The notes under the pieces: generated by a model
The model's input: the letters and a program-made list of their open reading frames with translations, nothing else
Told to the model about the DNA's origin: nothing
The model's database searches: none
From: Paraphaeosphaeria minitans
Lineage: Eukaryota > Ascomycota > Dothideomycetes > Pleosporales > Didymosphaeriaceae
Assembly: GCA_015832175.1 (NCBI GenBank)
Contig: WJXW01000007.1
Coordinates: 1,426,001 to 1,490,000, forward strand
Reading direction: 5' to 3'
Length of the DNA: 64,000 bases
Shown here: in pieces, positions 1 through 11,688 of the stretch
How the letters are laid out: every line of letters begins with the position of its first letter
Numbering within the stretch: the stretch's first letter is position 1
Program-made: the position numbers and the translations under genes

Positions 1-690
1 CATTAAAATAGGTTATAAAAGAGTAAATAGTTTAGTCTTTTTACTATATTACCTAAGTATACGCTGTAGCTACTTCTAGGCTATAATTTACTAGGTCTAA
101 AAGTAAGTTAAGTATATACTACTTAAAGTACTTCTAGATAGGTGTTTCTCCTTTAGCTTTAAAGGTGCGCTTATAGTGTATATACTATAGTTCTTTTAGG
201 TTGCCTATAAGGTACTATACTATTTAGATAACTTTATTTCTATTCTATATAAATTCTTATAGTAAAAGGCGAAAGGCCACCTTATAAAAATAGAAGAATT
301 TATAATACTTTTTAAAGTTCTTACTTTTATATTTAGTAGGGTCCTTAGGTTAAAGTGTACGCTTAATGTATATTACTATATACGCTATAGGCGCGTCTTA
401 CTTATATATATTAGTAGATAGAATTTTAATATTCTTAGTAGTAGCTACTACGCTAGGGGTTTAGCTTATACTTTTAAGTTAGGAGATTTTATTTTCTAAG
501 GTATAAAGTTACTATATAGCGTGAAACTTATTGCGCTTTTTTTTAGTAACTAGAATACGCTACTTAAGTGTTAAAGGTAGACTTAAATTACGCGTTACTA
601 GCTCTCTTTCTATATACTAGATAAAAGGGTCTTTACTGCCTTTAGGGGCTTTAGGTAAAGTCTACCCCTTACTAGTAGCTTATATAACTC
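1..690 (-). pseudogene. Ty3/gypsy gag fragment (element P), cut by window start
   Basis: Read on the minus strand, this stretch follows the usual fungal gypsy Gag core: a charged helix-rich segment, an aromatic F-x-K-Y-Y/F-Y-K block near 300-330, a block that fits the 'Y-L-x-G' turn near 210, and a QR/QQ-rich helix near 60-100. All stops are TAG or TAA, as RIP would make from CAG and CAA. The frame starts just inside the LTR at 731-916, so this is the N-terminal half of gag; the rest lies outside the window. Family membership rests on the overall Gag pattern, not a catalytic motif, so it is moderate. It is not similar by eye to the gag of L, H or N1. Confidence 0.5.
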
Positions 691-730
691 TAGGAGCTAT
701 CCTTAGACTGTTGTAGATAAAGTATTATTA

Positions 731-916
731 TATAAAGTCTAGTTATAGGCAATAGTACTTGCTTTACACTAGGAAGGATAGTAAAAGGATAACTCTAGTA
801 ATATTAATAGAATAATACTTGTCTTATGTAGAGTTAACGCGCAGTATAGGTTTTGCGCAGCTAGCTTGCTTAGCGCACAGACCCTCTATAAGGCCTTGGC
901 GCAAGATACTACAACA
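731..916 (-). repeat. LTR2, 5' LTR of element P
   Basis: The 186 bp are the reverse complement of the LTR2 copies at 12032-12217 and 24270-24454. The ends are TGT/ACA-type with RIP decay (TATA... at the left, ...CAACA at the right). It is distinctly less TA-rich than most repeats here and keeps CpG and CpA sites such as those around 838-882. Flanking 5-mers (TATTA, CCACA) do not match, which fits one LTR of a longer element continuing left, not a solo LTR. Confidence 0.7.
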
Positions 917-945
917 CCACAATAATATCGTGATCTACCCGTTAC

Positions 946-1088
946 AGCAGGTCCTTATAGGTAGGTAGGGCTTTATAAAGTCTCTGCCTCTTAGCGCTAA
1001 CCTAAGTAGTGGGTCCTTATGCGAGTCCCCATAGGTAGGCAGGCCCCTATTTTACTTAGTGCTATTTGTACGATAAACTGTACAGACA
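946..1088 (-). repeat. Truncated LTR1 (copia), duplicated-LTR subfamily
   Basis: This matches the inner part of LTR1 and ends exactly at its ...AGACA terminus. The start carries the partial extra unit seen only in copy D (LTRs of 312 bp), so it derives from that subfamily. About half of the LTR is missing at its left end. To the right, the gypsy N1 sequence begins at once, at the point equivalent to about 63483 in N2, so the copia copy had inserted into N1 and its remainder, with the N1 sequence beyond, was later lost. Confidence 0.8.
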
Positions 1089-1489
1089 TATATATCCTTT
1101 CTTAAGATTTGTCTTAATAAAATTACGTTCCTTAAGGAGTTTTTCTCCTATCTTACTATATAGTAGTCTAAAGGGTGGCGTTTTCCCTTCTTTTAGGTCT
1201 ATTGTAAAATCCTAGGGTTAATATTCTAGTAGGTTTGCTTTTCCTTCTTTCTCTATAAATATGTATGTCTATTTCCTGTACTCTCTTAGTAAGGTAAGGG
1301 GTGTACTATTATTCTTCTTTTTACGCTTCTTAATCTAGTGGTTCCTACTAGCGTCTACTAAGGTGTATTTCTATTTTTTAACTATCTATTGCAGTATTAT
1401 ATTATTAATAACTCCCTTATCTACTATTATTTTTAGTTAATACGTAGGCTTTGCTTATAATACACAATTATAGCGTTTAAATAATATTT

Positions 1490-1900
1490 CCTTTATACCC
1501 TAGTTAATCTGTAGGTCGTGTATTATTAACTAAGGTAATCCTAAGACTAACTTATACTTAGATCCTATTAAGACATTTAGGGTAAGTTCCTCTCTATGTT
1601 TTTAGACTACTATTATAGTAGTGACTTCTTAGTATATTTAAGGTGTCTTAGGTATTAGGGATTTATTCGCGATATAGATAATATAGGGCACCCCTTTCTC
1701 TAATATTATAAGTTGTACTTATCTTGCTGTCTAATAAGATATAAAGTTCCTTTCTATTCCTAAGTCTATAAGAGCTTAAGCCTATATTTCTTTAAGCTGT
1801 ACTAGTAGCTTCACTAATACTATGCTTACTATAGTATTTAATTTAATAAAGGCGTTTTCTTATCTAAGTTTAGGCCTAAAAAAGACATCTATTTATATAG
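1490..1900 (-). pseudogene. Retropepsin-like protease remnant (N1)
   Basis: On the minus strand the C-terminal part reads V-L-I-G-S-K-Y-x-L-V-L-G-L-P-x-L-I, followed by an 'I-N-W'-like end near 1500-1515. This is the conserved 'D-I-V-L-G-M-P-W-L ... I-D-W' block at the end of gypsy aspartic proteases. The catalytic D-S/T-G triad should lie near 1750-1850, but RIP has blurred it and I cannot point to it. The same block is in N2 near 63880-64000. Confidence 0.6.
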
Positions 1901-1949
1901 ATTGTAATTAAGTTTAGGTGCCTAGTATGTGTTTCTAAGTATCTGCTTT

Positions 1950-3740
1950 TATTATTATTCTTAAGTACGTGGCTTATGTAGATTATCTTCTTCTTTTTAT
2001 AAGGATATTCTGCTGTCTTTCCTCCTATAGTCTTTACTATTTCTGTCTACTAGTTAAATTAGTAGTTCTGTTATTACTTCTTACATAGGGTAGTTTGTAA
2101 AGCTGTCTAAATATTCAGCTATATAGTAGTATTTATAGTCTTAGTTTAGACACGTGTACTAGTATAGTTATATACAGTCTCTATAAGTAAGTATATTATA
2201 GTATTTGTTACCCTTTAGCGTAAGGTAAGGGAAGTATTTCACTTGTTATTTATCCTAGAGGTGTTTATTATAGGCTGCAATATGGTAGTCTGTTCACGTT
2301 TATCTGTAACGTAGTTTTCTTCTAGGTTATTTCTTATTTTCTTTTTTCTCTACCTTGTGTTATGTGTACGTTAGTTCCTTGCAGCGCGTCTATATATAGA
2401 ATTAGTATATAGCATTTTAGTAGTCTAGGTAGTACTTTAGTACCTAGTCTAACTTCTTATTTTTGTAGGGTTGCATCCCTTTTAGTGCTATATTTAGTTT
2501 ATCTAAAAACGTAGTTTGCCTATGTCCTAGGTCTCTCTCTTTTAGCTAGTGGGGTTCTATATAGTCCTGAACGTTTAGTTTATACTTAGGTGACATAGGG
2601 TTGTCTTCTTCTCGCCTATTTTATAGGTAAGGAGTAGGAGATTTTACTATCTCTTCTATATCTTTAGCGTTATAGTACACGTTAGAGTTGTCTTCTAGAT
2701 CCTTATATAATTATAAGTTAGGTAAATCTAATCGCTTACTTTATTCTAGTGTAACGCATTAATAACTAAATAGCGTTATAATAACTTCTTATTTCTTATT
2801 AGGTTATTAGTCCTTAATAGTTAGTACATTTAACTTAGTTTAATAGACTTTATTCTTTAATCTATAGTTCCTGGCTATATAGCCTAGTTTCCTATATATA
2901 AAGCATTTATAGGCCTTAGTTATTAGTTATTAACTTCTATTAGAGACGCGTTTATTAGGCTGCTTAGGGCCTATTCTTCCTTCTTTTCCTTTACTTATAT
3001 AGTTAAACTAGACATTTTCTATTAGTTTACATCTCTAGTAGTTCCTTAGTTATTGTCTTTAGATAACTCTAATAGGGTTCTTATAAACCACTTTTACTAG
3101 TTATCTAAAGCTTATTGCCCTAGGGTTTTAGTAAAGCTCTTATTACAGTAAAAACTATTTTTTATTAATTACAATAGTTTCTTTATATAGTTCCCTAAGG
3201 TTAGTAATTTGTGTACTACTATATAAGAGTTCCTTACGTAGTTTCTATTTAAGTCCTTGTTTGTATATATCCTAAAGAGATTTATTATCCTAGTTAAGTT
3301 ACATAGTATACCTACAAGATTTAGCTATATACTTAGCTACTAATTACTTCTAAGTTATAGTCTAAATCTTTGCTTTCGCAATAGAGTTCTTATTAGTAAT
3401 TCTAAAGAGTTGGTTAAGGCATTTCTTAAACTTATTATAATTCTTAATAATATTAACTGTATTAGCGTTATTATTTACGTAATTATTATTATTATTATTA
3501 TTGTCTATTCCTAGGTACTTTTAAAGGTAGGATAGATCTATAATCCTATATCTCCTCGCATATATGTTACTGTAAAAATAACCTTTTTCTTATTCTTAAG
3601 GGGTTTATCTAAGTTAAAGAAGTAGAGGTCTAACTAGAGAATCTAGACGTTAGTTTAAGATTATTCACTAAAGTAGAGATTAGGTTTATGCACCTTACTA
3701 CTATCCTTTATAGGAGTAATCTTAGCGGCACCTAAAGCTG
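1950..3740 (-). pseudogene. Ty3/gypsy gag with decayed zinc knuckle (N1)
   Basis: The region lies between protease and 5' LTR on the minus strand. A CCHC knuckle is readable at about 2850-2898: C-F-I-Y-x3-L-G-Y-I-A-R-N-Y, the usual C-x2-C-x3-G-H-x4-C with the second and fourth Cys and the His all turned to Tyr by G-to-A/C-to-T change. A short TTA/ATT microsatellite lies at about 3479-3502. Stops are TAG and TAA throughout. Gag would package the element RNA into virus-like particles; this copy cannot be translated. Confidence 0.65.
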
Positions 3741-3788
3741 TAGAAGAGGTAGGAGTTCGTGAAATACTTATATTAAGGGTATTTAAGA

Positions 3789-4120
3789 AGGTAAATCTAA
3801 TAGGGTAGCTAGTCCTAAAGGGTTAAGGTTAGTTCTTAGGCAGGAGTACTTACGAAGGTAGAAGGTCTTATTAATATAATAGTATTTTTTAAAGTATAAC
3901 AAGTTAATAATAAAGTCTGCTAGAATCTAAATAATAGATTAATAAATAGATTAAACATAAGTATAAAGGTTTATACTTACGTTCCTATATACTTTAAGCG
4001 ATTAGTGGACTAATTACTCTAATTAAACTAATTAAGCACTAATTAGTTACTTAGTATATTAAGTGCTTAGTCTAATTAGTTATCTTAGCACTCTAATTAT
4101 ACTAATTAGGTTACGTGACC
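3789..4120 (-). repeat. LTR3, 5' LTR of N1
   Basis: The first ~195 bp (to about 3990) match the solo LTR3 at 9101-9511 and the N2 LTR at 59840. Beyond that the three copies share almost nothing until the ...TTACGT end. The variable part here is full of TTAG/CTAATT inverted motifs. The TGTTAAATC start has decayed. In coding sense the conserved part is the R/U5 side and the variable part U3. Confidence 0.7.
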
Positions 4121-4293
4121 TCTTGTGCTTTGCCACTTAAATAATAACGTAGATATATATAAAGATCCTATGAGGCCTAGCCTTTAGATCTTAATAGTAT
4201 TATTCTACTTAATACTATTACGTTATCCTTTTACTATCTTCCCTAGTGTGAAGTAAACACTTTACCTATAACTAGACCTTACATCTCCCCCTC
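4121..4293 (+). repeat. LTR2-related LTR remnant
   Basis: The last ~110 bp, ending ...CTAGACCTTACA at 4293, match the 3' halves of the LTR2 copies at 12032-12217 and 24270-24454. The 5' part is diverged but keeps a TATATAAA box at about 4155-4163, in the same place as the TATATAAA of LTR2 at 24295-24302. It directly abuts LTR3 of N1. The left boundary is approximate. Confidence 0.55.
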
Positions 4294-4387
4294 TAGCTAT
4301 AGTCCGTTATAGTATACTATAGCCTTAATAAAATCCTTACCTTATAGAAAATAAAAAGAGTGTCTATAGTATATATATTATATATAT

Positions 4388-4625
4388 TGTTGGTTTGGCT
4401 CAATCTGCAATTAAGCATTTAAGGGTTAATAGTATACTATCGTGCAAAGGGTAAGAAGTAGGTTTAATTAATTACGTCTGGTCTATTGTACAAAGGGGCA
4501 CTAAGGGCTTTATAAAGTCTCTGCCTCTTAGCGCTAACCTAAGTAGTGGGTCCTTATACAGGTCCCTATAGGTAGGTAGGCCCCTACTTCACCTAGTGCT
4601 ACTTGTATAATAAACTATATAGACA
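4388..4625 (-). repeat. LTR1, 3' LTR of copia A
   Basis: 238 bp, TGTTGG...AGACA on the plus strand. It is almost co-linear with the other seven LTR1 copies or pieces. The coding strand is minus, so this is the 3' LTR. Confidence 0.93.
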
Positions 4626-5940
4626 CTAGTAACTTTTCTTTTATATAATAGCCTATGTCTATTATACGCTTCCCTTTCCTGTCCTTCTCTATTTATACAG
4701 TTAGCCTTCCCCTATTAGAATAGGTTGTAGGGTAGGTGCAGTATTACTGTGCGGCAGAGGTCCTATTTACACCTACTCTTATATAAATAGGCAGTAATAG
4801 CTAACCTACTTAGTTCTTACCCTACCCCCTTATATAGTAGCAGAGCTATATCGCATATTAAGGCTCTTTCTAGATATATGCCTTATACGTAAATAGAAGG
4901 TAGAGTGTTAAGTAATATAATGCTTAGCGCTAGGTCTTAGTAAGTAGGTATAAAAGGATATTTCCTAGCTTCCCTAAACCCTCTCTTCTTTATTCTACTT
5001 TAATATATATGTACTTTTATCCCTTCTTATCTTATTCTTTTTAGTGTCCTAGTGTCTAGTAGCTAGTGCTCTATTACTAGTGAATATATATAGCGTTTTT
5101 GTACAATGCTAATTTTTAATAAGACATATATATACACACACATACTTACTATTGTATAATAGCTAATAACACTATTAGTCTATTAGGCGCTAGTGCCCTT
5201 ACTGCTAGTGTCTTTATACTAGTTATTATAGGCTAGACTAGATTGCGCATCTAGGTTAACCTCCCCACTAGTTTACCTAGTATAAGGGCCTTTATGCAGA
5301 GCCTAGTAGTAGATATATAATAAATCCTCTAGAGCATCTTTGTTTTTATTATATAATGCTAATAGGTGTAGGACAAAAAGGCTAGGGTGGCCTAAATACC
5401 CTCCTAGGATATTATCGTGCAAATCCTAGTTAGTATAAACCTCTAGCGGTGGGCTACTTACGTTATATAACGTAAGGGATATTAGTAAGCGGTGCTTATC
5501 TAGTTACGCGGCTAGGTTTAAAATAAGTCTTATACTTACTTATACAGCACTACTAATGCTAGTAATTAGGTGTTCCTAGATTATTATGTAATCCTAGGCT
5601 ATAAGTCTAGATTATACAGTGCCTACGTGTAAAAGTTATATAGTGCTTATTATAAGTGTTGTGTATAAGGGGGGTGAATGTCTTTATCGCACGAAAGGGT
5701 AGGTAGGCCTAGTCTTTAGATATCTAAATTATTAATATAGAAAATATGTTCCTTAATATCTTTATATAATCTCCTATAATGTGTTCCCTCTTTTATAATA
5801 AAACTATAATGTTAAATTAGTAGTAGGGCTTATATAGCCTAAAAATAAATATGTCTATGCGAAGTTGTAGCAAGTTAGATAGAAAGAGAAAAGAATTTTT
5901 TTTTTTTTTTTTTTAAAATAGTAAGTAAAATAACAAAAGA
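4626..5940 (-). other. 3' noncoding region of copia A, with T19 tract
   Basis: No coding domain is visible in these 1.3 kb between RNase H and the 3' LTR, yet they align along their whole length with B (30260-31592) and C (37851-39160), so they belong to the element. A run of 19 T at 5896-5914 (A-run in coding sense) lies just after the end of pol; copy C has 17 T at 39116-39132 and copy B an interrupted A tract near 30305. Confidence 0.7.
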
Positions 5941-5944
5941 AATA

Positions 5945-7390
5945 TTATGCAGTAGAGTAATTACTCTGTTATATAGTCCTTATTAATTCTGTCTACTAAA
6001 GCCTTAATAGTAATATGTAGTTTATTTATTAAAATTAGTGTTTAGAGTGCGTAGTTAGGTGCTTTCTTTATATAAGTATTAGTGGGATTGTCTTTACTAT
6101 TAATCCACCTAATATCTATAATTTCCTGTTTTTTTTACAACTCCTTAATTAACATAATATTAATTATAAGACGTTTTTTATTTATAGTGCCTAGTCGTAT
6201 AAGGCATTTATATAGGGATTTCGAGTTAGTATAGACTATAATAGGAGTTAGGGGGATCTAAAGTGTTTATACAATCTATTAGAATGATGTGCTTAATGTA
6301 ATTACATTATTTAAACTGCCTACTAGGCTTTATAATTCGTTTACTAGAATACTTCTAGTTACTCTTTTACACTTTACTAAGTTCTAGTAGATAATATTAC
6401 TATAGATTTTAAAGTTCTTAGTTGTTATGTAATATTCCTCTACTAGTATAATAATAAAGCTAAGCTGTAAGCTTAGGTCTCTATTATTAGTAAAAGAGCT
6501 ATCTATAAAGATAAACAGCTTTATACAACCTAGGTTAAGTGGAATAAATTTTAGTCCTCTTTATACATTTTAAATTTACTAGTTTAAACGTATATTTAGT
6601 GCCTTAATATCTTCTTCTATTAGTACTATTATTTACGTAGTAATAAATAGGTTAAATATTACTTCTAGTTAGCAAACTAAAGAGATATATACACCTCTTA
6701 CTTATTATATAATATATTAGTGTGCAGTGTTTTTGTTCTAGAGATTAATTATACAAAGGCTTTTAGCCTATCCCTTCTATTCTAGGGTAATAACACCCTA
6801 GATAAGTTGGATTTTGCCTCTATTAAACTTAATTACCCTATTTTATATTAAGACGCTTTTGTCTTTTACACAAAACTTTGTAGTATAAAGCTACTCCTCT
6901 TTTTATTATATAAAGCTTTCTATAACCACACTAAGGGTGTTATTAGTCTAGAGTCTAGTAATACTAAATATTATAAGTCCCTTATCTATAATAAGTAGGC
7001 ATAGGTTGTATATTAATACATACATCTATAGTTTCTCCTTATAGTAGTTATAGTATATCTTAAACTAGTAGAGACCTAATTCTGCTGCGCTATATAGAGG
7101 TTATATAACTTATAGAATTATATTTAGTAGGAAGAAATTGCGCATTTCTACTAGTAGTTAGGCGTATAATATACAAAGGAGTTTATTAGTAAACTACACA
7201 TAGGCCCAAGTAATATCCCTAAGCTTAATATATATATTATATAACTAAATTAGTGTTACTAAAAGAGCTAATAGTAACCTCTAGCTTATACGCTAGATAG
7301 TAGGAGATTATATAAAGATCTTCTCTTTTTCTTTGTCTAAATAGCTAGTAAAAACAAGTCTTAATTTCTTATATAGTTAGGTTGTCTTAC
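5945..7390 (-). pseudogene. Copia reverse transcriptase and RNase H (copy A)
   Basis: Minus-strand reading matches copia pol. The RVT_2 core includes P-L-Y-x-V-x-E at about 7080-7110 and an upstream D-I-T-x-A-Y segment. The RNase H part has F-I-D-S-S-F-A-N near 6480. This is the lineage widespread in Pezizomycotina. Homologous frames are clearer in copy B (28790-30255). Dozens of TAG/TAA codons destroy it. Confidence 0.8.
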
Positions 7391-8009
7391 CTTTAATCTC
7401 TTGTACGAGACGTAGGTTAAAGATCTAGCTAGGTTATTTATTAGGATTATATAATAAGGTTTTAAAAGTGCTATTAGTAATAAAGGTATTTATTTCTGTT
7501 ATATCTAATTCTTTAAAAGGCTAGCTAGGTGTAGTAATAACACTATCTACACAAAGCTTTAGTGTAAGCTTAAAGTTATCTTTTTCTTTTTAGGTAATAA
7601 ACTAGGTGTTTAGTCTTCCTAATTTTTATTAAGCTTTACCTAATTGTGCAACTATAGTAGTTTAGTCCTTTCTAGGTCTTCCCCTTAGCCTTAGTTTTAG
7701 GGCTTTAATTCGTGTAGGCACAAGAGCATCTATATCCTATAGTTTCTATATACTGTCTTTAGTTGCGCGATAGTATAGTTTAACCTATATATAGCGTAGT
7801 TTTAGAGGTCTATTTTTAAGCTCTAGAATTATGTCTCTTTCCTTAATGCTCTTAATCTTATATAGTCCTTACTATCCCTTCTTTTCTCTCTAGGCTATAA
7901 CTTTAGAGCTAAGTAGAAGTGTAAAGGTTTTATATAATAATAGGCTATTCCTAGTGTTAATTATATAAGTAACTTTAACTTTAGCTCTATCCTTGTTAAG
8001 CATTTTTAT

Positions 8010-8640
8010 TACTTTCTAAACTGCATTCGCTTAGGCGATTAGTTCTAGTAAGAGTAGAGAGTCTTTATTAATCCTTAGGTAGGCACTAAAGACTAGGAGG
8101 GTAGGTACTATACTATTAGGTCCAGCTGCGTTATTTAGTGTCTTTACTACTATTTATAGCACTGTCTTATTATCTATATAACTATTAATCTTAGCTCTTA
8201 GGATATTATACGCTTAGTATAGTAGTGTATATACTCTTTTAATCTTAATTATAGTCTAGTGTGCCTCTACTAGTATTTGCCTATATTCTGCCCTAACTAT
8301 CTTTGTATAATTCTAAAACTCGTTAGAAGCGAAGTTAGTTTCTAGGTTATAGATAATGTAATCTAGTGAGCCTTAGTATATATTAATCTAGTATTTTATT
8401 AAGGCATTCTATGTGTCTTATATAGTTATTAATGTTAGGAATTAGGCTACCTAAAGAAATGTGTCTATATTAATAATATATAGGACATCCCTTTTACTAA
8501 TTTGTATAACATTAATAATAATCTTATAGTTAAAGTATAAGTTATCTTAGATAGAGAACTTAAAGCGTCTTAGCACTTAGTTATATAACTAGTAGTACTA
8601 ATAGAACTTCTTTACTTCTTCTAGTATAGAACTCTCTACT
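8010..8640 (-). pseudogene. Copia integrase (copy A)
   Basis: It is co-linear with copy B 27550-28170, where the C-terminal half of the core reads G-T-N-F-A-S then A-H-x-x-V-G-K-I-K/E, the block that replaces the usual 'NG..ER' motif in this fungal copia lineage. It would insert the cDNA; many stops make it non-functional. Confidence 0.65.
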
Positions 8641-9100
8641 TTATGCCCTACCTAAGTAAGAAGCTTATATAGTCTTTCTATCTAAAGGTGTCTAAAATAG
8701 TAGTGTAGGCGTTAGAGTTCTGTCTCTATAAAAAAGAGAGCTAATTCCTTATTACTAAGGTTAAAGAAGGGGTAACCCTACTTTTATATAACTAAAACTA
8801 TTATACTATCCTTTTGTACAATAACATCTAGGATGTTATTAAAGTATACCCTAAGTCTATTAGTATCTACTAGTAATAGTAGGAATAGTGTTAGAGAGTC
8901 TAGGATATAGTAGGTTACTATTCCTATAGGGTTAGTGATTTGTATAGTGTCTAGAGATATCTAGGAACCCTATTCTCTAAAGCTAATATTAGTAGATCCT
9001 AGTAACTAGTCTACTTTAGTAGTTAGGTTTTTGTGTAAGTAGGTAGTTAACTGGTTCTTTCCTACTATAGACACTTATATAGCGCCTATATCCTAGAGTT

Positions 9101-9511
9101 TGTTAAATCCAACAGGGTAGCTAGTCCTAAAGGGTTAAGGTTGGTTCTTAGGCAAGAGTACTTACAGAAGGCGGAAAGTCTTATTAATACAATAGTATTT
9201 TATAAAGTGTAATAAGTTAACAATTTAGTCTGTTAGAATCTAAACAATAGATTAATAAACAGATTAAACATAAGTATGGAGAACCCATCCTCGCGTTCCT
9301 ATATACTAAGGCTGCTCTGCTACTTAGTGCCACTAAGTAACTAAGCACTTTACGTAAACTACTCTACTACTTAGTGCCGCTAAGCAACTAAGCACATTAC
9401 GTAACCTAATTTAAATTACTTAGCGTCTCTTTGTTATATTTATAACCCTATTGTCACTTTATTACACCTTTATAAGCGCCTAAGTCCCACGTTGTTATCT
9501 GGTACGTAACA
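9101..9511 (-). repeat. Solo LTR3 nested in copia A
   Basis: 411 bp starting TGTTAAATCC and ending ...GTAACA, flanked by the perfect direct repeat GAGTT (9096-9100 and 9512-9516). Copia C keeps the empty site with a single GAGTT at 42311-42315, so this is a proven insertion. It contains two 47-bp tandem units (9315-9361, 9362-9408), each with a CTTAGTG-C-CACTAAG-type palindrome. It is visibly less RIP-mutated than its surroundings (many intact CA, TG and CG sites). Confidence 0.95.
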
Positions 9512-9516
9512 GAGTT

Positions 9517-11330
9517 CTCCTTAGTACTTTGTACAATACTAACTAGCTAGAGTAAATAGTTGTGTAGGTTCCTCTATATTTTTATTATCTTTACTATATT
9601 AGATGTCTTCGCTAGTTGTGTGATAAAGGTAGGTAGTAGAAGTAAAGTATAAGGTAGGCTTCTATATTTCTTCTTTATTACTCTATAAGTCTTATTTATC
9701 TTCCTTCTCTTTTATGTAATAGTCTTCTTTCTCTAGCTCTTCTTTAAAGTTAAGAATGTATACTTATACATCTATAGTAGAGGGTTTATATTTATAGAAG
9801 TTAGCATACAATAATATGTATTGCCTTCTAGCTTACTAGGTATCCTTTAGTAGATACTTAGTAGACTAGTATTCTTCTTTATAGTATATAAAGTATTTCT
9901 ACTTTATATAAGAGCTTAAACTTCTAAACTTACTTTTTTTTGTTTAGTCTAAAAGCTAATCTACCTCTAGAGGGGCTAGATCCTCTTGTGCAATTAGGAT
10001 TATTATATTATTAATTAGTATAGTATACCTCTTTACTATTTTAGAGGAACTATAACTTCTTCTTATCTTTAGTAACTTAGAGTAACGCACAAAAGTCGCT
10101 AAGTAAGCCTTTTACTATATTTTTAGGGTTAAATATAGCTTGTTTAAAGTTAGGATAGCTATAGTATACTTATATAATAGTAGTATATAGTTATAGTTTA
10201 CTACTAAAGCCTTATCTAAAAGCCCTTTAGGCTAAAGTAAGCTTATTAATTATTACTTCTAGGGCCTTATACAATGTAGTAGCTAGATTATCCCTTTTAT
10301 AGTATTTAAAGGTAAGAGTGGTCTAGTCTATCTAGTACTAATTATAATTAACACTAGTGTTCAAGTGCCTATTTAGTCTATTATATAATTTATCCTATAG
10401 AAGTCCTAGTTTAATATTATATAGGTAGTAGGTGCTCGCACAATTAGAAAGAAGTCCTAGGAAGATATTTATATACTAGTCCTATAGTATGCCTAGCCTA
10501 TAGTATAGTTCTCTAAAGACTTTTGCCTTGTCTACTAAGATGTTGTATAGCCTACTAGTGTAATTATTCTCTTTACTTTAAGCCTTCTAAAAGAGGATAA
10601 TTTTATCTAGCTAGATATAAGTATAATCTCCTAGTTATAAAAGAGACTAGAAGCGTCTAGCCTCTTTATATAATATAGTTTATTAGGCAAAAGCAGTCTA
10701 GGTTTTAGGCTACTACTACTAGTGTGGCTTTATATATAGTGTCTCCATCCTTATATGTATTGGGATAGGCCCTAGCTGTGCTCTATATATATATGCATTG
10801 CCTATAGATAGTATAGGTTGTATTATTAAGATTATGCGAAGCGGTTTAGGTTATAGTTATAGTATTATTATACGAAGGGTCTGTAGCTTATAGTTAAGCT
10901 ATAATAGTCTAAAGAGTTTCTTTATATAGGTGTCCTTTATTATAATATTAGTAGTAACAAAGCCTTTCTTTATAAAAAAAGCGATAAGCTCTCTTCTTAC
11001 TATATAACTAATCTTATTAAAGGTTCTTTCCTTCTAGTTATTAAAATCTTTAGTAAAAAAAGAGATTACCTTTTTACCTTTAAAGCTGCTTACGCGATAT
11101 TACGCAATTATATACACTATATAAGTGTTTAGCTATTTAAGAGAAGGGGTTAGGTAGCTATATAGATCTATTCTATCTATCTAGTACTTTTATGCGATCT
11201 CTCCTCTTAAGGTAATAGCCTTAATATTTATTACTTTCTCTACTTATTAAAGCTATGTTACTTTATCTTCTTACTAAAGAGGTAGTATTAATTATTACGT
11301 AACCTCCTTAGGTTATAGTTCCTCTAGAAA
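9517..11330 (-). pseudogene. Copia gag with zinc knuckle (copy A)
   Basis: Minus-strand gag. The knuckle at about 9858-9898 corresponds to 26739-26780 in copy B, where C-F-x-Y-x2-K-E-G-C is readable, the atypical knuckle of this fungal copia lineage with the second Cys turned to Tyr. The frame begins near 11330, after a repeat-containing leader. It is interrupted by many RIP stops, and the gag/protease border is split by the solo LTR3. Confidence 0.65.
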
Positions 11331-11372
11331 GTCTCCTAGTCTTAAGGCCATATTATTATTGTCTTTTTTAGT

Positions 11373-11462
11373 CGTGCGACGTATCTGCGTTTAGTTGTTG
11401 CTAGTTTAATTATGCGACGTGTTTATGTTTAGTTATTACTGGTTTAATTATGCGATGTGTTT
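11373..11462 (-). repeat. 38-bp tandem repeats in copia leader
   Basis: Two full 38-bp units (11373-11410, 11411-11448) and a partial third. Each has a GTGCGACGT core followed by TTTAGTTGTTACTAGTTTAAT-like sequence. Equivalent arrays are in copy C (44171-44260) and copy D (about 50819-50915); copy B has a shorter version at 25216-25290. The array lies between the 5' LTR and gag. Confidence 0.75.
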
Positions 11463-11688
11463 TTTAGGGTTATAAATATGCTTACTATCTCCTTTCTTTT
11501 CTATAGAATAGCTTAGACTAGATTATATAACTCTTTATAGATGTGCGCGCTTTATTTCTACTTATTATATAATCTAAAATTTAATCTCTAGTAAAGGTAA
11601 TAATATAGAGCCTACGTATTTAGCTTGTAGGGCGCTCTGTCTTTAGACTTTACTAGTTTACATTTAATTAGAATTAACTACTAATTAG

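Larger units (their letters stand above)
1089..4120 (-). mobile_element. Gypsy N1 (LTR3 family), 5' half only
   Basis: Positions 1089-1604 align closely with 63483-64000, the protease/RT junction of N2. Reading right to left, N1 gives the 5' LTR (3789-4120), gag, protease and the first few codons of RT. The rest of RT, RNase H, integrase and the 3' LTR are gone at the border with the truncated LTR1. Together N1 and N2 cover nearly the whole family. Heavily RIP-mutated. Confidence 0.85.

Noticed and set aside
4300..4387. TATA-rich stretch as an origin or promoter
   Set aside because: Such AT runs are everywhere in this RIP-mutated DNA and nothing else marks this one.
5896..5914. T19 run as a poly(A) tail of a LINE or processed gene
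   Set aside because: It lies inside copia A at the same place as tracts in copies B and C, not at an element end.
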